From Kosakonia oryziphila (GTDB lineage Bacteria > Pseudomonadota > Gammaproteobacteria > Enterobacterales > Enterobacteriaceae): a DNA stretch of 56,526 nucleotides. Shown piece after piece: positions 28,766 to 37,766 of the stretch. The DNA lies in assembly GCF_900094795.1 (NCBI RefSeq), contig NZ_FMBC01000033.1:1-56526 (forward strand), written 5' to 3'. The notes below the pieces were generated by a model. That model saw only the letters and a program-made list of their open reading frames with translations, was not told the DNA's origin and made no database searches. A program made the translations under genes and the position numbers. Numbering within the stretch: the first letter of the stretch is position 1; the number at the start of each line of letters is the position of its first letter.

Positions 28766-29076
28766 GTGAACACCTTTATATTGTTGTTATAAGAAAGAAT
28801 GGAACGACTTATCAGGAAGGAGTTTTCCTTGTGCTAACAAGATGCCGCAGTGTGAAAGATGCGGCATGTGTATAAATCTTACCTGCTACTGTCTCTTTTT
28901 TCCATGTTGGTCATAAAGCAAAATTATTATCGCGCCGGGAGCGGAGTGCTTATCTTATCACCGGCCTGGTGGGAAAAGCAGCGGCGGGGTGAATGAGACT
29001 GGCATGGGCTATTTTCACCTGTTATTGTGCGTAAAGAACACGGCTGAGCCGTAGGAATGGAACAGGAGTGGTAAGT
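28766..29076. other. Divergent mdtK/ribE control region
   Basis: No gene is visible. ATGCCGCA (28842-28849) and TGCGGCAT (28860-28867) form a perfect 8-bp inverted repeat with a 10-base loop. I looked for the conserved pieces of an FMN riboswitch upstream of ribE and did not see them. Confidence 0.5.
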
Positions 29077-29712
29077 ATGTTTACGGGTATTGTACAGGGT
29101 ACGGCAAAACTGGTTTCGATTGAGGATAAACCGAATTTCCGCACCCACGTTGTTGAGCTTCCTGAAACGATGCTGGAGGGAGTTGAGACCGGTGCTTCCA
29201 TTGCCAACAATGGTTGCTGTCTGACCGTGACGGCCATTAATGGTAACCATATTAGTTTCGATCTGATGAAAGAGACGCTGCGTATTACCAATCTTGGTGA
29301 GCTAAATATTGGCGACAGGGTAAATGTTGAGCGCGCAGCAAAATTCAGCGATGAAATTGGCGGCCATTTAATGTCCGGGCATATTATGACGACCGCTGAG
29401 ATCGTTAAAATTCTCACTTCCGAGAATAACCGCCAGATCTGGTTTAAAGTTCAGGATCCGGTATTAATGAAATATATCCTCTATAAAGGATTTATTGGTA
29501 TCGACGGTATTAGCCTGACGGTCGGTGAAGTGACAAGTAGCCGTTTCTGCGTGCATCTGATCCCGGAAACGCTGCAACGCACCACCCTTGGCGCGAAAAA
29601 GCTGGGTCACCGCGTCAATATTGAGATCGATCCGCAAACGCAGGCTGTGGTCGATACCGTTGAGCGCGTGATGGCAGCAAAAGAAGCTGCTGCCATCAGC
29701 AGCGAGGAGTAA
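29077..29712 (+). CDS. ribE: Riboflavin synthase
   Basis: A 211-residue enzyme (E. coli RibC/RibE has 213) with two tandem lumazine-binding barrels (about 1-90 and 97-190). The first begins [12 protein letters not shown] and both contain the NGCCLTVT / DGISLTVG turns. It dismutates two 6,7-dimethyl-8-ribityllumazine molecules into riboflavin. ATG 29077 follows AGGAG; a GTG three codons upstream is in frame but not supported. Operon of one. Confidence 0.96.
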   Translation: MFTGIVQGTAKLVSIEDKPNFRTHVVELPETMLEGVETGASIANNGCCLTVTAINGNHISFDLMKETLRITNLGELNIGDRVNVERAAKFSDEIGGHLMSGHIMTTAEIVKILTSENNRQIWFKVQDPVLMKYILYKGFIGIDGISLTVGEVTSSRFCVHLIPETLQRTTLGAKKLGHRVNIEIDPQTQAVVDTVERVMAAKEAAAISSEE

Positions 29713-29716
29713 AGGA

Positions 29717-29742
29717 AACCCCGGCAAACCGGGGTTTTGTTA
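29717..29742 (+). terminator. ribE terminator
   Basis: AACCCCGG-CAAA-CCGGGGTT followed by TTGTT. It overlaps the 3' end of the convergent cfa gene. Confidence 0.8.
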
Positions 29743-30888
29743 GCGCGGAACGCGCAAGCCGTGTTCGATGCCGCGGCTGAAGACGACCTGCCACAGCTGA
29801 ATATCACGCGCGCGGAAAGCGCCAGCACAGGCATTCAGATAGTAGCTGAACATCCGTTTGAAGCGTTCAGAGTAGTTGTCAGCAATTTCCGGCCAGGCGG
29901 ACAGAAAACGTTCATACCATGCCATCAGCGTGCGATCGTAATCGGCGCCGAAGTTGTGCCAGTCTTCCATCACGAAATGCGATTCGCTGGCGTTGGCAAT
30001 CTGGCGTACGGAAGGCAGGCAGCCGTTCGGGAAGATGTAGCGGTTGATCCAGGGGTCAACGTTGAGGTCGGTGCGTTTTGAACCGATGGTGTGCAGCAGG
30101 AAAATTCCGTCCGATTTAAGGTTGCGATCCACCACGCTGAAATAGGTCGCGTAATTTTTCGGCCCCACGTGTTCAAACATCCCGACGGAGACAATGCGGT
30201 CAAACTGCTCATCCAGATCGCGATAATCCTGTAGGCGAATATCGACATCCAACCCTTCACAACGCTGTTGCGCCATTTTTTGCTGTTCCGCCGAGATCGT
30301 TACGCCAACCACACTGACACCGTAATTCTGCGCCATAAATTGTGCCAGTCCGCCCCAGCCGCAGCCTATATCCAGCACGCGCATACCGGGTTTCAGCTTT
30401 AGTTTTTCACCGATAAGCTTTAATTTCGCCCGTTGTGCATCGTCGAGATTTTCTGCGTCTTTCCAGTAGGCGCAAGAGTATTGCATCTGCGGGTCCAGCA
30501 TGCGGGTAAATAGATCATTACCCAGGTCGTAATGCTCTTTACCGACAATCCATGCCCGCTTTTTACTTTGCAGATTAAATAATCTTGCTCCGGCAATGCG
30601 GAGTGTGTCTTTGAAATGACGAGGAAGCTGTTTTTCCAGTCCGGCGCGCAGCGCTTTGGTGAAGAAGATATCCAGGCGATCGCATTCCCACCAACCGTCC
30701 ATATAACTTTCGCCTAGCCCGAGCGAACCTTCTTGTAAAACACGTTTAAAAAAATCCGGGTTTTTCACCTGGATATCTGAAGCTGCGGGACCGTTTACGC
30801 GGATACCAGCGCGGCTCAGTAATTCGTTTACTATACGGAACCAATTATCATCCCGTACGCCAACTTCTTCTATACACGATGAACTCAT
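29740..30888 (-). CDS. cfa: Cyclopropane-fatty-acid-phospholipid synthase
   Basis: A 382-residue enzyme identical in length to E. coli Cfa, starting MSSSCIEEVGVRDDNWF. The SAM-binding motif is VLDIGCGWGGLAQFMA, preceded by YDLGNDLFTRMLDP and QYSCAYWKDA. It methylenates unsaturated phospholipid acyl chains during stationary phase and acid stress. The in-frame upstream extension is ignored because of the family start. The long leader is a known target of the sRNAs RydC and CpxQ in E. coli. A SlyA-type operator lies above the distal promoter. Confidence 0.97.
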   Translation of the reverse strand: MSSSCIEEVGVRDDNWFRIVNELLSRAGIRVNGPAASDIQVKNPDFFKRVLQEGSLGLGESYMDGWWECDRLDIFFTKALRAGLEKQLPRHFKDTLRIAGARLFNLQSKKRAWIVGKEHYDLGNDLFTRMLDPQMQYSCAYWKDAENLDDAQRAKLKLIGEKLKLKPGMRVLDIGCGWGGLAQFMAQNYGVSVVGVTISAEQQKMAQQRCEGLDVDIRLQDYRDLDEQFDRIVSVGMFEHVGPKNYATYFSVVDRNLKSDGIFLLHTIGSKRTDLNVDPWINRYIFPNGCLPSVRQIANASESHFVMEDWHNFGADYDRTLMAWYERFLSAWPEIADNYSERFKRMFSYYLNACAGAFRARDIQLWQVVFSRGIEHGLRVPR

Positions 30889-31041
30889 ATCTTCTCCATC
30901 ACTCGCAGTGATCTGAACCTTCAAACAGCGTAGTCGCTTTTTCGGGTTTGTGAGAAATCTCACGGTCTTAGCCGTGAGGCTGATATCCGACGTAGAACAG
31001 AGGAAGGGAGATTACCCTTGCCGAAAGGCCGTCCCTGGAAC

Positions 31042-31065
31042 AACGGGCACAATCCTGTGCCCGTT
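31042..31065. other. Strong hairpin in the cfa leader
   Basis: AACGGGCAC-AATCCT-GTGCCCGTT is a perfect 9-bp inverted repeat inside the predicted long cfa transcript. It lacks a T run on either strand, so it is more likely an mRNA structure than a terminator. Confidence 0.5.
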
Positions 31066-31105
31066 ACTACATAATATTTATCGTATTTATTAGAAACTGA
31101 AAATC

Positions 31106-31134
31106 AGTATAGGCCTCAATATCAGGTGATTCAA
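31106..31134 (-). promoter_or_regulatory. cfa distal promoter P1
   Basis: On the minus strand TTGAAT (plus 31129-31134), a 17-base spacer and TATACT (plus 31106-31111) give a start about 211 bases before the cfa ATG. This agrees with the position of the sigma-70 promoter P1 in E. coli. Confidence 0.75.
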
Positions 31135-31144
31135 CTTAAAGCTG

Positions 31145-31156
31145 TTAGCAAGCTAA
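31145..31156. promoter_or_regulatory. SlyA operator upstream of cfa P1
   Basis: TTAGCAAGCTAA is a perfect copy of the SlyA consensus palindrome. It is identical to the site at the slyA promoter in this window and lies 10 bases upstream of the P1 -35 element. Confidence 0.6.
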
Positions 31157-31176
31157 TCACCGCGCTATTGATAGAA

Positions 31177-32376
31177 TCATCCGTGGGAAGAGGAGGGGAC
31201 AGCCTCATCTTCTACCGTTTCGGTATCACACTGGCATTGCTGACGGTAACCAAATGCTGCCAGCAGAACCATCACCATCATCACGCTGGTGGTAGTGAAC
31301 AACGGGGTGGCAATCAGTCCTGAAACCACCAGGCTTGCCAGGAAACACAACCCGAGTTGCAAGGTATTTTGCAGCGCGGCTGCGCGGCCAGCACCCAGGG
31401 GGAACGGGCGTAACGCCTGCGCCACCACAACCGGATAGATGGCGCCGTTGGCCATTGCCATAAAACTGAACGGGATAAGCAGTCCGGTCAGTGATGCCTG
31501 TGGCAGCAAACCCACAATCCAGGTGGCAACCACACTGAGTCCAAAGGTGCCCAGTAGCCACGGAAGAAGGTGGGAACCCTGCCATTTTTGCAATGCGGCG
31601 CGACAACCATAACCGCCAATCAGGAAAGCAATGGTCTGTGGTATGTAGCTCAGACCGATTACTGATGGACCATAACCCATTTCGTGCAAAATAAACGGCG
31701 AGCCGGTCAGCCAGGCAAAAAAACTGGCTGAGCAGGCGGCGTAGATGATGACATTGCCGCGATATGCTTTATTACGCAGCAGATCGAAAAAGGTCAATGG
31801 CTGTTCATGCAACACAGCAGGCTGTGTGGGCGTTTTCAACCGCCATGCGGGCACCATCAGCACCAGGGTTATTGTCAGCAGCGTGGCAAAAATCGCCTGC
31901 CAGCAGAAGTGTTCCAGCATCCAGGCACCCAGCAGTGGGGCCAGTGCAGGCGTCAGACCTACCAGTGGCATAATGGTCGCGAAGATACGATTAACACGGT
32001 GTGCCGGATAGTTGTCAGTGACCAGCGCCTGCCAGCTAACCGTAGCGGCGCAAACGCCGATCGCCTGTACGAAACGCAACGCCAGTAACAGACTGGCGTC
32101 CCGTACCCATAATGTTCCCAGACACCCAAGCGCGAAAATGGCCAACCCACTTAACAGAATGGGTCTGCGGCCATAGCGATCCGACAAGGGGCCCCACACC
32201 AGTTGCGCGACAGCAAAACCTGCCAGGAACAAACTGAGCGTAGCGCTGACGATGGCCGGAGAGGTCTGCAAATCTTGTTGTATCGCGCTAAACGCGGGCA
32301 GGTACATGTCCGTGGCTAAAAAGCCCAGCACGCTTAATCCCGCGAGCCAGACTAAAAATCCTTTTCCAGGTTGCAT
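31177..32376 (-). CDS. punC: Purine nucleoside transporter PunC (YdhC), MFS
   Basis: A 399-residue MFS protein of the Bcr/CflA drug-resistance subfamily: about 12 helices, with the loop motif [14 protein letters not shown] after helix 2 and the start [22 protein letters not shown]. coli YdhC was renamed PunC for purine and purine-nucleoside transport, activated by PunR (YdhB), which is encoded divergently here. I chose ATG 32376 (AAGGTGAG upstream) over a GTG four codons earlier. Confidence 0.92.
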   Translation of the reverse strand: MQPGKGFLVWLAGLSVLGFLATDMYLPAFSAIQQDLQTSPAIVSATLSLFLAGFAVAQLVWGPLSDRYGRRPILLSGLAIFALGCLGTLWVRDASLLLALRFVQAIGVCAATVSWQALVTDNYPAHRVNRIFATIMPLVGLTPALAPLLGAWMLEHFCWQAIFATLLTITLVLMVPAWRLKTPTQPAVLHEQPLTFFDLLRNKAYRGNVIIYAACSASFFAWLTGSPFILHEMGYGPSVIGLSYIPQTIAFLIGGYGCRAALQKWQGSHLLPWLLGTFGLSVVATWIVGLLPQASLTGLLIPFSFMAMANGAIYPVVVAQALRPFPLGAGRAAALQNTLQLGLCFLASLVVSGLIATPLFTTTSVMMVMVLLAAFGYRQQCQCDTETVEDEAVPSSSHG

Positions 32377-32421
32377 TCGAGTTCTCACCTTGTTGCTTCT
32401 TCAGGGCTGTCGAGTGTAAGG

Positions 32422-32466
32422 AGTGATTTCCTGCTTGTGAAACGCTAATATTTGCTCAGTGATTTC
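32422..32466. promoter_or_regulatory. Direct repeats in the punC/punR gap
   Basis: AGTGATTTC occurs twice (32422-32430 and 32458-32466), 36 bases apart. The first copy also pairs with GTGAAAC nearby. They are candidate binding sites for the LysR-type regulator PunR. Confidence 0.35.
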
Positions 32467-32486
32467 AAATTTTTTGCAGGCAGATT

Positions 32487-33398
32487 ATGTGGTCAGAATA
32501 TTCACTGGAAGTGGTTGATGCTGTTGCACGCAACGGTAGTTTCAGCGGTGCCGCCCAGGAGTTGCACCGTGTACCTTCAGCGGTGAGCTATACCGTGCGC
32601 CAACTTGAAGAGTGGCTGGCGGTTCCGTTATTTGAACGCCGCCATCGCGATGTGGAACTAACACCTGCCGGAAGCTGGTTTTTAAAAGAGGGACGATCTG
32701 TTATCAAAAAAATGCAGATCACCCGCCAGCAGTGTCAACAGATTGCCAATGGCTGGCGCGGCCAACTGGCAATTGCCGTGGATAACATTGTTAAACCGGC
32801 GCGAACACGACAATTGATCGTCGATTTCTACCGACATTTTAACGATGTCGAGTTACAGGTTTACCAGGAGGTGTTTAACGGTGTCTGGGATGCGCTGGCA
32901 GATGGCCGCGTTGAGCTGGCGATTGGCGCGACTCAGGCGATCCCGGTCGGAGGGCGGTACGCGTTTCGTGATATGGGCATGCTAAGCTGGAAATGTGTGG
33001 TCTCCAGCCGCCATCCGCTGGCATCAATGCCCGGTCCGCTAAGCGATGAGACGTTGCGCAATTGGCCTTCATTGATCCAGGAAGATACGTCGCGCTCGCT
33101 GCCTAAACGTATTACCTGGTTGCTGGATAACCAGAAGCGGATCATCGTGCCGGACTGGCCCTCTTCAGAAGCCTGCCTTTCCGCCGGGTTGTGTGTGGGG
33201 ATGGTTCCCGCGCATTTCGCCCGTCCACGGCTAGATAGCGGCGACTGGGTGGCGCTGCAACTGGAGAATCCGTTTCCTGATGCGGCCTGCTGCCTGACAT
33301 GGCAACAAAATGACGCATCACCGGCGTTGAACTGGTTGCTGGAGTATTTGGGGGACAGTGAGACGCTGAACAGCGAATGGTTGCGGGAGCCGGAGTAG
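32487..33398 (+). CDS. punR: LysR-family regulator PunR (YdhB)
   Basis: A 303-residue LysR-type regulator. The N-terminal winged helix (about 1-60) reads SLEVVDAVARNGSFSGAAQE with the recognition helix PSAVSYTVRQLEEWL; a substrate-binding domain (about 88-290) follows. It matches E. coli YdhB, known as PunR, the activator of punC. The divergent arrangement with its target is typical of LysR systems. It ends convergently near purR. Confidence 0.92.
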   Translation: MWSEYSLEVVDAVARNGSFSGAAQELHRVPSAVSYTVRQLEEWLAVPLFERRHRDVELTPAGSWFLKEGRSVIKKMQITRQQCQQIANGWRGQLAIAVDNIVKPARTRQLIVDFYRHFNDVELQVYQEVFNGVWDALADGRVELAIGATQAIPVGGRYAFRDMGMLSWKCVVSSRHPLASMPGPLSDETLRNWPSLIQEDTSRSLPKRITWLLDNQKRIIVPDWPSSEACLSAGLCVGMVPAHFARPRLDSGDWVALQLENPFPDAACCLTWQQNDASPALNWLLEYLGDSETLNSEWLREPE

Positions 33399-33417
33399 CG
33401 ACCCCCGCAGGGCGTGA

Positions 33418-34443
33418 TTAACGGCGATAGTCGCGGAACGGGCCATCCGCTACCGAACGGCGTTCGATCAGCCGCGGATGGACTTCAATGGATTGCGACT
33501 CTTCGCGTTTGTTGACGATGCGATCGAGCAACATGGTAAACGCCGTTTCGCCCAGAGAATCTTTCGGCTGATGGATAGTGGTCAGCGCGGGCGTAAAGTA
33601 GCGGGAATTGCGCACATTGTCATACCCGATCAGCGAAATATCCTGAGGAACGCGCAACCCCATTTCATCTGCCGCACAGAGCGCGCCCATCGCCATAATA
33701 TCACCGCCGCAGAATACGGCAGTAGGGCGGTGGGACTGGTTGATGATTTGCTGCATCGCCCGGTAACCCGATTCCGGTTCAAAGTCGCCCTGTACGATCC
33801 AGTTTTCCGGCACGGTGATGATTGCTTCTTCCATCGCCTTCATAAAACCGGCGAGGCGGCCTGCGCCAGTGTTGCGCTCCAGCGGGCCAGGAATGACGCC
33901 AATATCGCGATGTCCGCGCTCGATCAGATAGCGTCCGGCCATATAGCCGCCTTCAAAAGCGTTATCAATGACCGAGTCAGTAAAATCGGCTTTTGATTCG
34001 CCCCAGTCCATCACTACCATTGGAATATTACGATACTCCTCCAGCATGCTCAGCAGCGATTCCGGATATTCGGAGCACATCACCAGCAGGCCATCGACAC
34101 GTTTTTGCGCCATCATTGACAGGTAGGCGCGCTGTTTCTCAAGGCTGTTCCAGGCGTTGCCGAGAATCAATGTGTAGCCTTTCTGGAAGCATTTTTTCTC
34201 TACGGCTTCGATGATCTCGGCAAAATAGGCGGCCTCGCTGCTGGTGGCCAGCAAACCGATCGATTTGGTGTGATTGACCTTCAGGCTGCGCGCCACGGCG
34301 CTGGGGGAGTAATGTAATTCTTTGATCGCCGCCCATACGGCATTGCGGGTCTCTTCAGCGACGAAACGCGTTTTGTTAATTACATGTGATACGGTTGTAG
34401 TGGAAACGTTTGCTCGTTTCGCGACATCTTTAATCGTTGCCAT
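33418..34443 (-). CDS. purR: Purine repressor PurR
   Basis: A 341-residue LacI-family repressor, the same length as in E. coli. The helix-turn-helix is [21 protein letters not shown] (first ~23 residues), followed by a hinge ([10 protein letters not shown]) and a periplasmic-binding-protein-like domain that binds hypoxanthine or guanine. It represses purine biosynthesis genes and itself. One operator lies upstream (34488-34503) and a second inside the start of the gene (34400-34415), matching E. coli purRo1 and purRo2. Confidence 0.97.
   Translation of the reverse strand: MATIKDVAKRANVSTTTVSHVINKTRFVAEETRNAVWAAIKELHYSPSAVARSLKVNHTKSIGLLATSSEAAYFAEIIEAVEKKCFQKGYTLILGNAWNSLEKQRAYLSMMAQKRVDGLLVMCSEYPESLLSMLEEYRNIPMVVMDWGESKADFTDSVIDNAFEGGYMAGRYLIERGHRDIGVIPGPLERNTGAGRLAGFMKAMEEAIITVPENWIVQGDFEPESGYRAMQQIINQSHRPTAVFCGGDIMAMGALCAADEMGLRVPQDISLIGYDNVRNSRYFTPALTTIHQPKDSLGETAFTMLLDRIVNKREESQSIEVHPRLIERRSVADGPFRDYRR
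34400..34415. promoter_or_regulatory. PurR operator O2 inside purR
   Basis: On the minus strand GAGCAAACGTTTCCAC matches the PUR box at all but the two outermost positions. It lies within the first codons of purR, as in E. coli. Confidence 0.6.
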
Positions 34444-34487
34444 CAGAAATCACTCCAGACCATATCATAAGCTCCTGATAATACATA

Positions 34488-34503
34488 AGGTAAACGTTTG
34501 CCT
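34488..34503. promoter_or_regulatory. PurR operator O1 upstream of purR
   Basis: AGGTAAACGTTTGCCT (reverse complement AGGCAAACGTTTACCT) fits ANGCAANCGNTTNCNT perfectly, 45 bases before the purR ATG. It indicates autorepression. Confidence 0.85.
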
Positions 34504-34742
34504 TCCATCACCCTGAACTCCAGCAAAGTGAGTGCGGTACGCCGGGGAAAAGGCACTGAACGTCAGGAGGGGAGTCAATGGCCGATACGCTAATAAATTT
34601 AGCGTCGAATTTTGTCTCATCTTGAGCAAAAGGGGAAGTGCTAAAACATATCTCCTCCTAATTCCTGCAAGATTTTTATGATTATTTGTGCAAAAATGCG
34701 CAAACTCACTTTTTGTGGGGAAATGAAAATGGAGAAAAATTG

Positions 34743-34832
34743 ATGAGCACCGATCTGAAGTATTCTTTGGTCACTACCGTCATTGTTCTGAGCCTGATTG
34801 TTTTCGGTGGGCTGACTGCCGCGCTGCATTGA
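34743..34832 (+). CDS. cydH: CydH (YnhF), small subunit of cytochrome bd-I oxidase
   Basis: A 29-residue membrane peptide starting MSTDLKYSLVTTVIVLSL and ending GGLTAALH, with one transmembrane helix. It is nearly identical to E. coli YnhF, which was found as a fourth subunit (CydH/CydY) of cytochrome bd-I. It lies at the same place, next to purR. GGAG precedes the ATG by 8 bases. It is easily missed because of its size. Confidence 0.92.
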   Translation: MSTDLKYSLVTTVIVLSLIVFGGLTAALH

Positions 34833-34839
34833 TCTGGCA

Positions 34840-34866
34840 CGAGGGAGAGCTTCTCCCTCGGCTTTC
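34840..34866 (+). terminator. cydH terminator
   Basis: CGAGGGAGA-GCT-TCTCCCTCG is a perfect 9-bp stem followed by GCTTTCTC. The 130 bases up to ydhP contain no further gene. Confidence 0.7.
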
Positions 34867-34996
34867 TCCCGCCATTGTTATCACTTCTGCAATAATCTTT
34901 TGTCATTCTGCTAACGACTGTTTTTTGTGATTTCTGTCATACTTTTGACTTCTGCGACAGTGTCCCCAACTGACACGGCTTTTTCGGAGTCAAACG

Positions 34997-36166
34997 ATGA
35001 AAATAAATTTCCCTCTACTTGCCCTGGCGATTGGCGCCTTTGGGATAGGTACAACGGAGTTCTCCCCGATGGGGTTGCTGCCCGTTATTGCCCGTGGCGT
35101 CGATGTTTCCATTCCGGCTGCGGGGATGCTGATTAGCGCTTATGCAATGGGCGTGATGGTGGGAGCGCCGCTAATGACGCTGCTACTGTCGCACCGTGGC
35201 AGGCGTAACGCGCTGATTTTCCTTATGGCGATCTTTACCCTGGGCAACGTGCTGTCGGCAATCGCGCCGGACTACACCACCTTAATGCTGGCTCGCATCG
35301 TCACCAGCCTCAACCATGGCGCCTTCTTTGGTCTTGGGTCGGTTGTTGCGGCAAGCGTGGTGGCAAAAGAGAAGCAAGCCAGCGCTGTTGCGACCATGTT
35401 TATGGGGCTGACCATCGCCAATATTGGCGGCGTGCCTGCCGCAACCTGGTTGGGTGAAACCATTGGCTGGCGTATGTCATTTATGGCGACCGCTGTGCTG
35501 GGCCTGGTTGCTATGCTGAGCCTTTACTTTTCACTGCCTGGCGGCGGAACAGGTGAACGTCCGGATGTACGCAAAGAGTTGTCCGTGCTGGTTCGTCCAC
35601 AGGTGCTCTCAGCGCTGCTGACGACGGTGCTCGGCGCGGGCGCGATGTTCACGCTTTATACCTATATTTCGCCGGTGCTGCGTACCATTACTGATGCTAC
35701 GCCGGTATTTGTTACCGGGATGCTGGTTCTGATTGGGGTCGGTTTCTCGATTGGTAACTATCTTGGCGGCAAACTGGCAGATCGCTCGGTAACCGGTACG
35801 CTGAAAGGCTTTCTTATCCTGCTGATTGCCATCATGCTGGCTATTCCGTTCCTGGCCCGCAGCGAAGTGGGCGCGGCTATCAGTATGGTGGTCTGGGGCG
35901 CAGCGACCTTTGCCGTGGTTCCGCCACTGCAAATGCGTGTTATGCGTGTCGCACATGAAGCGCCGGGGCTCTCTTCTTCAGTGAATATTGGTGCCTTTAA
36001 TCTTGGTAACGCACTCGGTGCGGCTGCGGGTGGCGCGGTGATCTCCGGCGGCCTGGGATATGGTTTTGTGCCGGTGATGGGGGCGATTATTGCGGGGCTT
36101 GGGCTGCTGGTGGTGCTGTTTTCCGGACGTTCCCGGCCGGAACGAGCCTGTGCGGCAGTCGAGTAA
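34997..36166 (+). CDS. ydhP: MFS transporter YdhP
   Basis: A 389-residue MFS protein (same length as E. coli YdhP) of the arabinose-efflux/DHA1 type with about 12 helices. Recognisable parts are the start MKINFPLLALAIGAFGIGTT, the STAYAxGVMVGAP-like segment LISAYAMGVMVGAPLMTLLL and ARIVTSLNHGAFFGLG. The substrate is unknown; the subfamily exports sugars, drugs or purine analogues. A Rho-independent terminator follows. Confidence 0.92.
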   Translation: MKINFPLLALAIGAFGIGTTEFSPMGLLPVIARGVDVSIPAAGMLISAYAMGVMVGAPLMTLLLSHRGRRNALIFLMAIFTLGNVLSAIAPDYTTLMLARIVTSLNHGAFFGLGSVVAASVVAKEKQASAVATMFMGLTIANIGGVPAATWLGETIGWRMSFMATAVLGLVAMLSLYFSLPGGGTGERPDVRKELSVLVRPQVLSALLTTVLGAGAMFTLYTYISPVLRTITDATPVFVTGMLVLIGVGFSIGNYLGGKLADRSVTGTLKGFLILLIAIMLAIPFLARSEVGAAISMVVWGAATFAVVPPLQMRVMRVAHEAPGLSSSVNIGAFNLGNALGAAAGGAVISGGLGYGFVPVMGAIIAGLGLLVVLFSGRSRPERACAAVE

Positions 36167-36182
36167 AAAGTCGAATAAAAAG

Positions 36183-36212
36183 AGGAGGGGACATTGCCCC
36201 TCCTTTGTTTTT
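36183..36212 (+). terminator. ydhP terminator
   Basis: AGGAGGGG-ACATTG-CCCCTCCT followed by TTGTTTTTG. Confidence 0.8.
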
Positions 36213-36227
36213 GATGTGGTGAATGTT

Positions 36228-36809
36228 TTATGCGGCTAAATTCTTCGCTACGAAGTTCCAGTTGACCAGCGCCCAGAAGTGTTCAAGGTAGTTCGGACGG
36301 GCGTTGCGGTAGTCAATGTAATAAGCATGTTCCCAGACATCGACAGTCAGCAGCGGTGTTGCATCTGTCGTCAGCGGGGTTCCCGCATTGGACGTTGAGA
36401 CAATCGCCAGCCCGCCATCCGCTTTTTTCACCAGCCATGTCCAGCCTGAACCAAAGTTTTTCACTGCGGCATCGGTAAATTGCGCTTTGAACTCAGCAAA
36501 GCTGCCAAATGCTTTAGCAATCGCAGCGGCTAGTTCACCAGTCGGCTCACCACCAGCGTGTGGTGCCAGGCAATTCCAGTAAAAGGTATGGTTCCAGACC
36601 TGCGCGGCATTATTGAACACGCCGCCTTCGCTGTGCTTAACGATCTCTTCCAGCGTTTTACCTGCAAAGGCAGTTCCTTTGATCAGGTTGTTGAGGTTAG
36701 TGACATAAGTCTGATGGTGCTTACCATAGTGATATTCCAGCGTTTCGGCTGAGATGTGCGGCATCAGGGCGTCTTTTGCATACGGTAATGCAGGTAATTC
36801 GAACGACAT
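36228..36809 (-). CDS. sodB: Superoxide dismutase [Fe]
   Basis: A 193-residue Fe-type SOD, same length as E. coli SodB. Metal-ligand motifs are [15 protein letters not shown] [20 protein letters not shown], and [23 protein letters not shown]. The Gly/Ala pattern near [10 protein letters not shown] and the local sequence [10 protein letters not shown] indicate iron rather than manganese. The leader just before the ATG (AAGGAGAGTAGCA) matches the region paired by the sRNA RyhB in E. coli, so turnover under iron starvation is likely. Cytoplasmic. Confidence 0.97.
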   Translation of the reverse strand: MSFELPALPYAKDALMPHISAETLEYHYGKHHQTYVTNLNNLIKGTAFAGKTLEEIVKHSEGGVFNNAAQVWNHTFYWNCLAPHAGGEPTGELAAAIAKAFGSFAEFKAQFTDAAVKNFGSGWTWLVKKADGGLAIVSTSNAGTPLTTDATPLLTVDVWEHAYYIDYRNARPNYLEHFWALVNWNFVAKNLAA

Positions 36810-36899
36810 TGCTACTCTCCTTCATTATTTTAATACACCCAATAGACCTACTGAGTGTAAGACTTAGAGTAACAAATAGCGGGGACGGGAAAAAGAGAG

Positions 36900-36929
36900 C
36901 ATCGCCTGTCGCAGTGACGACAGGCGATG
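36900..36929 (-). terminator. mepH terminator
   Basis: CATCGCCTGTCG and CGACAGGCGATG form a 12-bp stem with a 6-base loop. On the minus strand CTCTCTTTTTCCC follows. Confidence 0.85.
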
Positions 36930-36932
36930 GGA

Positions 36933-37766
36933 TCAACGAATGGTTTTCGGCGTAACGACGCGGCGAGCGCCAACGTAATGGCGCTGCCAGTAGTCTTCGC
37001 TAAGGGAAGTGACCTGTATATCCTGGCCGCTACGCGGAGACTGGATAAACTTGCCGTTGCCAACGTACACGCCAACGTGATCGGCAGTGCCGCGCCCCTG
37101 TGTGCGGAAGAATACCAGATCACCGCTTTCCAGTTCCGCCACATTTACCGGCGAAGCATCACGCAGGTGATACATTTCGTTTGCGGTACGCGGAATGCGG
37201 AATTTCACCAAATCCTTATAGGCGTAATAGACCAGACCACTGCAATCAAAACCGGTATTCGGTGAGGTGCCGCCCCAATGGTAAGGTTTACCAATCTGGT
37301 TGAGCAGCTTTGACATCGCCGTTTTCTGAGCTTTCTGGATACGCACTTTATGTGCTTCAGCAATGGTCGTGGTTTTTTTGACATTGACGCAATGAGGCTT
37401 GTGGCCTTTACGCGGCTTGCTGCATTTTTCCGTCCAGGCGACTTCTGTAGTTTTTAACTGGCTGGTTTTGTTACGACGAGAGGTAATCTGACTGGCTTTA
37501 CTGCTGGTGGAAACTTTTTTCTTGGCCGGTGACTTCTTGTTTTCTGGTGTTTTTTTACTGGTATTTTTTTCTGCCGTGCTGCGACTGCTTTTCTTTGACG
37601 TTTTTTGTGATGTGGTTTTTTTCTTACGTTCGGATGCTTTCGCCAGATGCGATTTCTGCACGGCCGACGCTCGCGCCTGTTTAGAGGCATTAGCCAATGG
37701 CGTGAAAGAAAGCGTGGTGAACAACAAAGCACAGAGCGTGATCGAAGCTTTTGGTATCCGCGCCAC
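36933..37766 (-). CDS. mepH: Peptidoglycan DD-endopeptidase MepH (YdhO)
   Basis: A 277-residue NlpC/P60 protein with a signal peptide (ASITLCALLFTTLSFTPLANA), a long Lys/Ser/Thr-rich linker (about 30-125) and a catalytic domain (about 150-275). The catalytic Cys is in FDCSGLVYYAYK and the His in GTADHVGVYVG. MepH cuts D-Ala-mDAP cross-links to allow wall growth. The start is taken as GTG 37766 because AGGGGA lies 7 bases upstream and the protein then aligns with the start of E. coli MepH (271 aa); an ATG 18 codons earlier is possible. The linker is very basic. Confidence 0.9.
   Translation of the reverse strand: MARIPKASITLCALLFTTLSFTPLANASKQARASAVQKSHLAKASERKKKTTSQKTSKKSSRSTAEKNTSKKTPENKKSPAKKKVSTSSKASQITSRRNKTSQLKTTEVAWTEKCSKPRKGHKPHCVNVKKTTTIAEAHKVRIQKAQKTAMSKLLNQIGKPYHWGGTSPNTGFDCSGLVYYAYKDLVKFRIPRTANEMYHLRDASPVNVAELESGDLVFFRTQGRGTADHVGVYVGNGKFIQSPRSGQDIQVTSLSEDYWQRHYVGARRVVTPKTIR

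Noticed and set aside
28925..29076. FMN riboswitch upstream of ribE
   Set aside because: The conserved RFN-element segments are not visible; in E. coli the riboswitch is on ribB, not on the riboflavin synthase gene.
34504..34742. Another gene between purR and cydH
   Set aside because: Only short frames without family resemblance are open; the region is adequately explained as the control region of purR and cydH.
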